A model generated the notes under the pieces. The model saw only the letters and a program-made list of their open reading frames with translations. It had not been told where the DNA came from and made no database searches. Positions 49,110-59,685 of a DNA stretch of 64,000 bases are shown here, piece after piece. Source of the DNA: Formicarius rufipectus (taxonomy: Eukaryota > Chordata > Aves > Passeriformes > Formicariidae); the NCBI GenBank assembly GCA_013399695.1, contig VXAU01000683.1, forward strand, positions 2,392,780-2,456,779. The letters run 5' to 3'. How positions within the stretch are numbered: the stretch's first letter is position 1; each line of letters opens with the position of its first letter. A program made the translations under genes and the position numbers.

Positions 49110-49350
49110 GTATCTGTGAGAGCTATAACTAGACTTGGGTGTGCCTGAAGTTAGGCTCATAAATCCATATTTAGACAGTTAAATAAGTGGTCTGATTTTC
49201 AAAACTGCTTCTGACCCAGCTTCTCCAGCTGACTTCAATAAAATATGTGTGTATGTCTGTGTGTATGTGTGCATGCGTTCAGTACTTCAAAAATGAAGCC
49301 ACATATTTAGAAGCTTAAATCTAGGCATCTAAGACCTGAAAAATGTTGCC
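49110..49350. mobile_element. Chompy-like palindromic MITE
   Basis: The element folds back on itself. The left arm (about 49132-49210: 'gcctgaagttaggctcat', 'atatttagacagttaaataa', 'gtggtctgattttcaaaactgc') is mirrored by the right arm (about 49278-49350: 'agtacttcaaaaatgaagcca', 'catatttagaagcttaaat', 'taggcatctaagacctgaaaa'). The middle holds 'agctgacttcaat'. This arrangement ('gattttca' flanking a 'tgacttcaatggg' centre, with 'aaatccatatttaggc' outside) is that of the palindromic non-autonomous DNA elements of crocodiles and birds named Chompy, attributed to the PIF/Harbinger group. A TG-rich microsatellite (49244-49275) has replaced part of the second half of the centre. The name is from memory; the inverted structure is directly visible. 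Confidence 0.65.
49244..49275 (+). repeat. Imperfect (TG)n microsatellite
   Basis: About 32 bases of TG dinucleotides with scattered A and C interruptions, lying in the centre of the MITE. Simple slippage sequence, potentially polymorphic. Confidence 0.9.
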
Positions 49351-50767
49351 AATAATCATTCTCCCGGCTTCACCATGGGGATAATGCACAAAGTGGATTT
49401 CAAATACAGGTGTTTCTACAGGAGAATAAGCAATGTGAGCAGAGAGACCTGATGTAACTATGGGGGTTTTGGTGCTTTCTGAAACAGTTAGGGAATTGTG
49501 GTTTTGAAACATCAGCACTTTCTTTCTTACATCTGAGTAAACAGCCCACAGGAAAGTTATCAGAGAGAATTCCCTGAATCCCTGGCTCATCCTTCTGATC
49601 AATGCTTAATAAAACCAATCTTAATACATTGCTTTGCATTAATAACACATAAAACCAGAAAATGTTTTCTTAAACTATTTTATGATAATCGTGTTTGAAG
49701 GAAACTCTCCTTAAAAATCTCACCTATAGATATTCATATTGAAGCTTCTGTAGCTTCATGTAGAAACAGAAGGTTTACCATTTTTAAACAGATTAAATGT
49801 TTTATCAAAACTTCACAGACTGCAATACACACTTTGGGGGAATGGCTGACTGGTTGTTTTGAAAAATGATTCAGTTGTAAACCCAATCTTTGAGCCACCC
49901 TTGTGCTGAGAAACTAAAATTTACTCTGTGACTTTTAGTAGCAGCTATGCAGATCTGATTGTTGTGGGACAACTTACAACCAAAAGCAAGAATACACTTT
50001 CTTAATTAAAAATGAAACAGAAGTGTCTTAGTAATCTTTGCATATTAGTTGTCTGGATATAGAATGCTCTACTTGTTTCTGTAAGTCAGTTGAGCTTTGG
50101 GATAATACACAATGGAAAACATTGTGCTTCAGGTTAAAAACCTGCTGTGTTTAAGCAGAAGGCACTCGGCAGAACTTGCCAAATACTGACCAGCTCCTCA
50201 CTGCACTTTTCATGTTTGAAGCCAACTGCAGTGCAAAAAAATCAGCAGGACTATATAGACCAATCTGGCTTTTGGTTTTGTTGTAGCTAGAAAACTTTTT
50301 AGTTCTATTAAAAAAAAAAAAAATCTTCCAAGAAAAATAACAACCCTTTCTAACTTTATACTTACAGAATTATTCCACTGGAAAAAAATATGTGAAGCCT
50401 AAGCACAGGTATCCAACAACAGCTGTAATCAAGCTTACCACAGAAGGCATTTAAACTGAGACATTAGTGTCTGCAAAACTCATGTTTCTTTGATTTCCTC
50501 TAGGGACAATGATGCTGGTGAGAAGCGGGCCAGCATTCTCCTTATGCCCTACTTGCTCCACACCCTCTTTTCCATGCTGTATTTTCAGATCCAATCTGCT
50601 GAGAACACAGAGGTGGATGGGTCTGCTGGGGTGTGCAAACACAACTGGCCTGGTGAGGCAGTGATCACAGCCAGAATGTTACCATAGGGTATATCTACTC
50701 CTTTTACCAATCCATAGGGAACCTTATATTTAATGCATACAAATATCCCCAAAGTGGGTGTTAAGAA
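49351..50767. other. Unique non-coding DNA
   Basis: No gene is recognised. A run of 13 A lies near 50311-50323. Confidence 0.5.
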
Positions 50768-51058
50768 GATGGTGCCAGGCTCTTTCTGGTGGTGCCCAGT
50801 GACAGAACAAGGACCAATAGTCATAAACTGGAGCACAAGTTTCACCTCAACATGAGGAAGAACTTTACATTGAGGGTGGTAGAGCACTGGAAGACATTAA
50901 GGGGAGGTCATGAAGTCTCCCTTTCTGGAGACATTCAAAACCAACCTGAACATTTTCCAGTGTCACCTGCTCTAGGTGACCTTGCCTTGGTAGGGGAATT
51001 GGACTGGATGATCTCCAGAGGTCCCTTCCAACCCTAACAGTTCTGTGATTCTGTGATA
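50768..51058 (+). mobile_element. CR1 LINE 3' end, best-preserved copy of the window, plus orientation
   Basis: 'gatggtgccaggctctttctggtggtgcccagtgacagaacaagg' opens the copy, followed by 'cacctcaacatgaggaagaac', 'tactt/ttacattgagggtggtagagcactgg', 'ctggagacattcaaaacc', 'cacctgctctaggtgaccttgcc', 'ggactggatgatctccagagg', 'tcccttccaaccctaacag' and the terminal octamers TTCTGTGA-TTCTGTGA. It covers the last codons of ORF2 and the 3' UTR and is 5'-truncated. Low divergence suggests the youngest insertion seen here. Confidence 0.96.
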
Positions 51059-54000
51059 TGTAGTCCTACAAGACAATTTGTGTCCAAGGCAATACACAGT
51101 ATCAGTGGCACACTGGATGCTGGATGTGTGAACTCTTGCCACTTTGCCTTGTTATCACTGGCCACACAACTTGTCCCAATGTAAGCAACACATCTTAAGT
51201 GAAAAGGAAAACAGTGTGCAAAGCAGTCATGAAGGTAATGAGTAATACTCAAAAGACAGCCATGGAAATAATATTTTTGAAAGCAAATCACCCAAATAAG
51301 AGCTGAAAGAATAGTTGTATTTGTGTTTCTAACATCTTCAGTTGTCAGCAGGGCATTAGTCTTTTTGAGCTGTAGCAGCAGGACATCTCTGAGTTCTCCA
51401 TATGGAGCCAAACAACTAGGCAGCCTGGCAGGATCCCTATGACAGGGAAAGTAACATCTTCTAAAGAAATTGAATGAATCTTAAAGATCATGACTGTCCT
51501 GATAAGGTTCTTTACTCTTCCGAGGATGGTGATGAATCCAAAGGGAAAACATGAAAAATGTGAAGTCATTGTCAAAATAAAGGGAACCACCCATGTGGGT
51601 CCTGTCTTGGCCTCTCACTGGTGCCAGAGCTGTGCACCCATGTGCTGCAGTGCCACTGCATGTGCTGTGCCATGTCAAAGGAGCAGGGCTTAGTGATGAT
51701 GAGGTGAGGGGCTGGGGTGGGATGCACAGCTCAAGCTTCAGCACAGCACGTCATTGTTTCTCTCTGCATTCAGAGCTCAGCATCCCATGTGGAGCCAAGG
51801 CAGGAGACGTGTTGTGTGGCAAAGAGCTGAAGAAACTGAGGCTGGAGTGTGGGAGAGGACACATGTCTCAGTCCCATAACCAGCAGCATGAGACTCATCA
51901 TGTCTGTAAATGTGGTCCCACTATACCTAATTTCACTGGGCTGCTAATCAGCAGCAGGGTTGGACAGAGCACCAAAAGGAGAAATATAAATGAGAGGATG
52001 TTTCAGCTCCAATAGCTGCCTTGAGTTGTTAAGCCATATTAACACAGACATTTTCACTTCTTACTTCCTGTGTTGTGTCTCAGGAGATGTGACAAAGAAA
52101 TATGTGAGAACTCAAATTGCACTGTAAAGAACATTCACTGAGTAGACATAGGTGAGATTTTCATGTCGCAAAATGATAAGAAAGATAAATATGGATTTTC
52201 CATATGTATTAAAGCCCAAGGTAAGGTCTACAGTGGCAGGGGAACAGTGGGGTTGCCATTGGGTTAGATAGAACCAGCTTACTGTGCACCTTTAAGTCCT
52301 TTAGGACATTCAGAGCACAAATGAGAAACAGCCTTTCTTTATGTAATGTAATGTATACATTAGAACAGGCAGTGTTCCTTTAGCATTAATGAAAACAACA
52401 TTTTCTCATTTAGGTATCCTGCAACACAAGCTCTCAGAGAAATCTCAAGCTTTTCTATAATTTCCAGCAATGATTTCCCTACAAAATACACATTTTCATG
52501 GCCATAGAAAATGTACTTCATTAAAGTTATTCTTTCTTCAGTCATGTTCCACAGTAACTCCCCATACATTCATGATGCCAAGATTTCAGTCCAATGTCTT
52601 GTCACGTGTTTGTCTACTTTAGACTTCCATCATTCAAGACTGACAGAGTTCATTAATTTTAGCCTCGGTGTAATTCTAATTATTGGTACTATGTAACTAA
52701 GTAGCAATGCATATTGATATATGAGCCTACAGGATCATGTAAGAGAAAACTTAACCATGATGGTGTACAAGCATAATTATCCCGAATCACAATTAATCAA
52801 CATGCTGATAATCAGAATTGTAACTTCTATATCATTAATATAATTCCACTTCCTTCTTAACATTAAGTCTGTAATACATACCACTCCTACAAATGTAAAC
52901 TGAATGGAGATTTTCTGCTAAGGAATGCCACTAGTCTGAAGAGATTTTTGGACAGGAGACACACTACCATTAGACTTTTATATAGTACATCATTAACTTT
53001 AACATGCTGTCTCAATTTTAGTGGATTAGTTGTTCAGCAACTTGGAGAAGCAGTTGCAGGTCTTGTTATGAAGGAAAAAAAAAAAAAAAGGAGAGGTCCT
53101 ATAGTATTACAGATTATAGTACATAATTGGCAAAACATTCAAGTGTCCTGAAAGAAATCCAAATGTACAGCTAAGAACTTATAATAAAGATGCTTGTTTC
53201 CCCTAAGGGTTTGTTTCCTGTTAAGATTTGTCCTTTTCAAGAACTGTTTGATAATGACTTAAACATAGAACATATAGAACTTGATTCCGGCATCTTTTGG
53301 AACCTGTGCTAATGTGTAGACGTGTGGTGAAAGGGAAAATACTTCTGAGTTTAGGTGACATCAGATCAGATAAATTCCTCATGCCATACTAAAAATTCTC
53401 TACTGTGAATGGGCTTTTTCAAAAGTAATTCACAAAAGTTCTGTGAACCGCAGGAAAAAAAGTGTGAATTAAACAGAAAGCAACATGGCATTTAAAAAAA
53501 GAATACTCATTGCACCAGGCCCTGACATAATGTCTCCTGATCTGATAGTCTCTTTTTCCTGACAGAACTTAAACACAGTATCATCTCAGCTTCTTTGAAT
53601 TGCAAATTGCTAGAAAACATGACAATGCTTACATGCACTAGTGTGAAGCTGCCCCTTTCTGATGCTCTTATCCAGGCATCTGTTTCCAGTCAGTTTTCGG
53701 TTGCAGGATCCTGGACTATCTAGAGTTCAACTCTATTCCATCTGATACAGCCATTCATCTTTCCATATATAATTACCCCCAAAATGAAAAACATCACCAT
53801 AGAGGTAATTTACAAAATTACCTCCTTCAAGAGTGAAAAGAAGATTGCTCAAATGACAATGAATAAAAAGAATAGAGATTCTTACAGTAGTAATTATTTG
53901 CATTGAACGTTTTTGTTGTCCCCATTTTGAAAGGAGTCATTGGGCACAACTTCTTTTTAACAGAGTCAAAAGGATATATTGGACATTGTCAGCAAGAGAT

Positions 54001-54120
54001 AAGATGATTAAGACCATCACAGGTCTTCCTCTCACCAGCTTTTTGAAACCTGTTGTTCATACTCCATTGGGCCTCTGGGTTTCCCATAGTATTGAAGATT
54101 CCAGCTACTTTGCAGCCAGG
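51059..54120. other. Gene-free DNA with a small GC-richer patch
   Basis: The patch at about 51590-51830 is richer in G+C, has repeated gtgctg/ccatgt words, and gives a 140-codon open frame (51593-52015, plus) with many Cys and His but no zinc-finger spacing; I do not regard it as a gene. A run of 15 A lies at 53075-53089. The rest is featureless AT-rich sequence. Confidence 0.45.
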
Positions 54121-54226
54121 AAAAAAAAAAAAACGAAGACCAAAAAAACCCACAAAAAAACAAAAAAAAAAAAAAACAACACAAAAACAAAACAAACAAA
54201 AAAAACCCAACAAAAACAAAACCCAA
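54121..54226 (-). repeat. C/A-rich low-complexity tract (CAAA-like)
   Basis: About 106 bases are almost solely A with interspersed C, the reverse complement of the T/G tracts at 13683 and 40877. The lysine/threonine-rich open frames here are compositional artefacts. Confidence 0.92.
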
Positions 54227-54735
54227 GGCACTTTGAAGCTAACCACCTGCCCTTTTGGAAGCAGGACAAAAACTGGACAGACAAAATCTTGACCGTTTAT
54301 TTACACAAGAAGATTATGGCTCTATAAGTAAGCCATAATTGCTGTATAACAGATTTGGTGTATTATCTCTAAGTGTGGAGAGTCTAACAGCCTGCAGAGT
54401 AGCTACTTCATCTCAGATTGGAGTTTAGAAGAGGCTTCCAGCTGCAGAAATGTAATCATGTGAGACTCACTCATGGTGAAAAAGGCAAACAGGTCCTCTA
54501 ATAATAGGTGCTGTTTCAAATAAGATATACTAAGATTTGGGATTTCTTTAAAAACTCCTAATCCAGGACTCAGCTCTAACTCCAGTGCTAGAGCTGTGGC
54601 TGACTGGAGGGACAGCAGAGTGCTTCTCCAAAATTCACCCCAAGAAATTACCCCAGTCATTTGGTCTTTCGCACGATGGTGTCAGCGCTCTTACAGGGCC
54701 AGCATGGTTTCCTGTTCCATGCAAATGGTTACGCT

Positions 54736-54900
54736 CACAGGTCTCAATTCCTGATCCTGAGCCTCCTGCTAGCATTTGAGTCAATGCTTTTCAGGCAGTT
54801 TACAGTCAGTATCTCAGTTATTTCATCTGCAAAATGGAGATGAGAAACTATCTGTGAAACACTCAGAGACCAAGTCAGAAAAAATGCCAAATAAGAACTA
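54736..54900 (+). mobile_element. MIR-like SINE fragment, plus orientation
   Basis: 'cagtatctcagttatttcatctgcaaaatggagatgagaaac' followed by 'tgtgaaacactcagagacc' and 'aaatgccaaataagaact' parallels the plus-strand MIR 3' half (the 'cctcagtttcctcatctgtaaaatgggga' block, then the 'gtgaagcactttgagatc...gcgctatataagtgc' type of tail). It is the most recognisable MIR of the window. Confidence 0.68.
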
Positions 54901-57900
54901 TATTTTACTACTATAAATAATACTATCTCCAGATCTATAGGGAGGCCATATTACAGAACCTCTTTCCTTCCAGGAGAATGCAACTTAATTAGTTCTTTCA
55001 CTGTTTTCTTTAAGGATACTTTTGGCAAACATCTCAGGAATTAAAACTTTCTAGGACCGTTGCTGTATTGATAACACAATGCAAATGCCTGAATAAATAG
55101 TTTTCTTTCTATTCCCCCAATATCACTTTGCTAAAAAATATTGGATTGGGTGACTAAAGACAATTTGTTCTCTTCCAGAAAGTGATTTTTCTCTGCTACA
55201 ATCAAACTGTCCATAACAGGTCACTGCTGGGCAAACTAGTTGTCAGAGTTCACAATGTTTTCAACAGGAAGATGTGAGAAAGCATAATCTGAAAAAGAAA
55301 GAGCTCATTTTTAAGGATAGACAGAGGCTAACTGGGATAGCAGAGCTGAGTTTCTGTTTTATTTTTTAGTGACATTTATTTTTTATTTTTTGTGACATTT
55401 AATGTCACAAATGATCAACATCCTTTCAAGTTCAATATATGTCTGTGAAATCCCTATTCCGTGAGTATACAGATTGATGGTTGCACTAAGAAATTATGAA
55501 GAACAAGGTGGGGCTTCCTTCAAGGAATCCATCTGAACTTCAGTTTAAGTCCCTTACTTTACTTACATTTATGTCCCCTGCATTACTTACATATGTCCTT
55601 ATGGAAATAATAGGAAATCAAATCCCTAATACTGATCTAACTGGTTTTATCCAAAAAAAGCTCTAATTGATATTTCTGTGAAGAGACAGAGGAGAAAAGG
55701 GATGGCTGTATCCAATGAGTTATGCTGAGGTTGTTAAATTTTAGTAAATTAGCATCTTAATATCTTCCTTATGGTCAGTTTTGAACAATCTCTATACTTT
55801 TAGCCTGATCACATCACTCAGCCCCTCTCATCCTCTCCCTTGACCACTCAGATACCTTTTCTTTAAAAAGATCTATGGAATATGCAGCATTAGTTATTCT
55901 TATGACATCACAGTTCCTGCAATTTATGTATCTTGGTACTGCACAGAGAAGCACTGTAGGCAACTGGATGTCTTCTGTTTGAATTTCGTCACTCCTTGAA
56001 AAACACATGAAGGTGGTTACCTAGTTTTAGATCTTATTAAACATTCTCACTAGAAACAGACATCTTTGTGCTTTCTGAAAACACTGCTTTCAAATCTTTG
56101 TAAAACTCCCCATATACAAGTACTGTGCCAGCATCCTTTGTCCTGGTCTGGCTGCCGGTGCCCAGGTCTGACTTAGAGGCAATGTAGCTGAGGACTGGTT
56201 CCTTCCTTTGGTGATTGTGAGGAGGACTCAGACAGGGTTGACTCTCCTTCCTGTGTGAACTGTTTCAAGTTGAGGCTCTGCTTGGCCCCAGCCTGAGCCA
56301 CAGCCCCACCACATCACAGTCTGTGCCTGCCCATGGACCCCACTGATCCAGACTCTGACCTGTCCATTCATATCTATATCAACAACTAGGCCTATGCCTG
56401 CATCACAGAGATATTAGATGTAAAGAGATAAGCATCTTTTCAGGATCCTTTTAAGACAGCAGAAACTTTTCACTTGATGTTTAGCTCTTATGTGTGGAAA
56501 TTGCACAGCTGAAGAAAAGGTTTGTTAGAATAAGTGGGTAATATTAAACAGGTACGGGCAAAAGAAGCAAGGAAAAACAGTGTCTGCCAAAAATGATTTT
56601 TTAATGGAATTGCCTACTTTGATATACTTTTAAAGGGAATTCCTTTTCAGAAAATGTATTTCCTGAAATTCAGATTAATTTAGGGTATCTAATGGTGCTG
56701 TCCCCTCCTTTTAAACTGAGAGATGCAGCATCAGGAGAAGCCTTTCTAAAATTCTTGATTAGTGTATTTTCTCTTGCAGGTCCAGTAGCCCGGTTTAGAG
56801 CTCTGGTACATCTCTGTGAAATCATTCCCTCAATTTTGTGGGTTTTTATTTTGTAAGCAGATGCCAGACAGAACAAAAAAAAAAACCCCAAACCCATAAC
56901 CCTTCTGCCCACTGAGAGGAAGCCATTTTGCTATCACTCAGCACAAAGGACAAACAGGGAAGCCAGAGCAAGCAGGGCAGGACAGAGCCTACAGACAGCC
57001 TAAAGTGAAAATTTATGCTGTTCCTAAGATGTACTCGAATAAAAAAAATAAAATTATTATTGCTTCAACTTTGGAGATGCAAACTGCAATATACTGGAAA
57101 CACTGACCAATTCATAAGCATTGCTTTTCTAATAACTGTGAGATGAAAAATCCAACCAACTCTCTATAAAATTATTAAGATCATTCTTTGCTGGAATAGC
57201 AGATGCCAAAGAAAAACAGTCAGAAAGGTTGACTTCCAGAAAGCCTAGCAAAAAGATATCATATTTAGAAGCTGGTCTCAGTTAAAAAGTTGGAAATAAA
57301 AGTACTGTTTTGAACTGAGTGCAGCTTTTCCCAAGGTTTTTTTGACAGACGTGACTGGCTTGTTACTGCAGCACAACTATTATTCAGAGGCTTAACAGAG
57401 GCTGTTTTTCCTAATAGATTTGAGAGTCGAGTTCCGTGATAAACAGAAGCAGGTATAGAAGGGGCTCTAAATGACAGACCCTGCGTTCGGTGTCTCGCAG
57501 GTCAGACTGGGCAGTAACGTGCCCTGGGGAGTGGGCTGAATATGCCTCTGTTTGCAAGATTGCCTGCGTGCCTCACTGCAGATCACTGTCAGAGACTGAT
57601 GAATGCTCAGTTAACACAGGGCCCTTGACTTTCCCTGACAGAGTGAAGGCAGAGCTCTGCTGGCATGCTGACCTCCCTCCCCGGTGATTCAGACTCACAG
57701 ATTCATACCGGTGGGCAAGCTTCCCATGCTTCTGTTTTGAGTTTAGAGACCCATCAGACTATTTTGAATTGGTGAATTTTTTCTTCCTGCAATTTAAACA
57801 CATTTATTTGCTTTTCCCTCAAGGGAGGTTCAATGTGAAATAGAACATGTTCTTTTTCTAGCTAAACAGAAACATATTCCTGGTAGTGTTGAATGAAGAA

Positions 57901-59412
57901 CATACCCAAAAGATAAGCAGGTACAAGTGGCCCTTTTGTGCACACACACAGAGACACACACTCAGCAGGACTCCTCTGGGTTGGAGTCGGAGTGGAGATT
58001 GGCAGGAAGAAAGAGAATGAGAATTTGGATAGCTCTTAGTTTATCATGTGAACGCTGAGTGGGAGAGTTATATAGGGTATTTACATTGTGAAATTATCAT
58101 TTCCTTGACAGCTCCCTCCTCCTCCTCCTCACATTGAGTTTGATTCTCTTCTCCCTTTCCCCACTTGTTTGCTTCATTCATGTGCTTGATGTATTGTTCC
58201 TTTGGTCCCATCTCCATCTCCAACCTGTTTACAACACATGATGTAAGTTAAGACCTGCATGAAAATCTCTGTATAGGCTGTGCTTTCATAGAGTTGCATG
58301 GCATGTAGGTAGCATCTATTAATATTTTAAACATGTTGAAAGGAAGGCTATGCTGGAGCCAGATCTCATGGCTTGGCTGGTTTCAGTGCATATAGAGCAT
58401 TTCACTACATTTATCCTCTGTTTCTGTTTTTCCAATGAGAAATATGAACCCAGTGATTTTAACAACCTGTCTTAAAGGATCATGTCTTAGACCCCAGAGT
58501 TCAGCTACACAGTGGGGCTTTTCCACAGGGAGGCAGCAACCCTGAAAGGGCCCTCATAGGGACAGTAGATGGTAAATTTCTGCAGCTGTGCTGTAATACA
58601 AATTCAGGAAAGGAAAGTTAAAATGCACTTCTGTCCTGGTTTTGCAGAGGTACCTCATCACAGAGCAAGGAGAAAAATAACCTAAATTCTTTTTGGCTTC
58701 CATGCATGTGGGCTTTGAAGGTGATGCTCAGTTCCACATGCCCAGTGATCAAATACATGGCAAGACTTCAGAGAAGCAAAAAATGGCTGGGGAGAGCAAT
58801 ACCTAGAGGAAAATGAAGGTGATAACATATAAGCTACAAAAAGAATCAGAAATATTTAAACACATTGAGTGAGACAGGTATGTTAATACAATATGCGAGA
58901 TAGAATTAACAGGAAAAGATGAGAAAACTGAGGTTGGTGTTAGGGAAAATTCCATGCCTGTTGTCTAATAATTAGATTGGAAAATGCAGTAGTAGAAACC
59001 CTGTCATTTGGGAGATTGAAAATGAGACAAGGAGAAGCATCATCAGCATGCGAGAGGGAAGATTATTCCGCTGCTGGGAGGTGGAATGAACAATTCATTA
59101 GAATATTAATCTGTGATATTTTAATTGGAAGGTTCCAGCAAAACTCAGTGAAAGGTGGAGGCTGATGTTTTATTTTATTCAAAAAGAAAAAGGAGTTAGA
59201 CCATTTAGCCAGTGAAAGACAGCAGAGGCTTCCCTGATACAAATGCTGGTGAATTCAGTCCATGACAACTCAGTGAAATATTTTATGTCTTTGTGGTATT
59301 CAGAGGGGAAAATAAAATATTAGAATTTTATTGCTATCCTTTAAAATTTCAGATTTTATAAGCCTTTGTATGCTAGCACTAGCTTTGCAAACTATTGACA
59401 GAAGAGTAGAAT
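54901..59412. other. Gene-free DNA with candidate conserved segments
   Basis: No known gene is present. A GC-richer stretch at about 56140-56345 and another at 57340-57720 stand out from the AT-rich surroundings. The second opens a 65-codon frame with seven Cys (57490-57687, plus) of unknown nature. A CA-rich run at 57940-57961 and CTC triplets at 58112-58130 are simple repeats. The segment 58960-59170 has several homeodomain-like ATTA/TTAAT words. None of these can be assigned a function from the sequence. Confidence 0.42.
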
Positions 59413-59685
59413 ATTCTCAGAATCTGAGAGTGATTTAGGTTGGAAAGGACCTCAGGAGGTCATCTAGTCCAAGTTCCTGCTAAAAGCAGATCTTTCTTTG
59501 AAGTTAGAACAGGTTGCTGAGGATTGTATCCAGCCAAATCTAGACTATTTCCAAGGATGAAGATTTTAATATTTCTTTGGGCGCCTTGTTCCAGTGTTTG
59601 ATCTCTTTTGCTGTGAATTTCTTTTTCTGGAACCAAATCAGGTTTCCCCTTGCTATCTCTAATGTCCTGTGTCATTAAATTGTCC
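59413..59685 (-). mobile_element. CR1 LINE 3' fragment, minus orientation
   Basis: 'gagtgatttaggttggaaaggacctcaggaggtcatctagtcca', 'gaacaggttgctgaggattgtatccagccaaat', 'tccaaggatgaagattt', 'ttgttccagtgtttgatc' and 'gtgaatttctttttctggaacc' follow the reverse-complemented CR1 3' UTR and ORF2 end. It is moderately diverged and of a somewhat older subfamily than the copy at 50768. Confidence 0.9.

Noticed and set aside
50789..51037. 82-codon open frame inside the best-preserved CR1
   Set aside because: A relic of the transposon tail; the copy is 5'-truncated and cannot encode a working protein.
51593..52015. 140-codon open frame with several Cys and His
   Set aside because: Cys/His spacing fits no zinc-finger class, and the frame is explained by a GC-rich patch with few stops.
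53986..54327. 113-codon Lys/Thr-rich open frame and antisense Phe/Leu-rich frames
   Set aside because: Same artefact over the C/A-rich tract.
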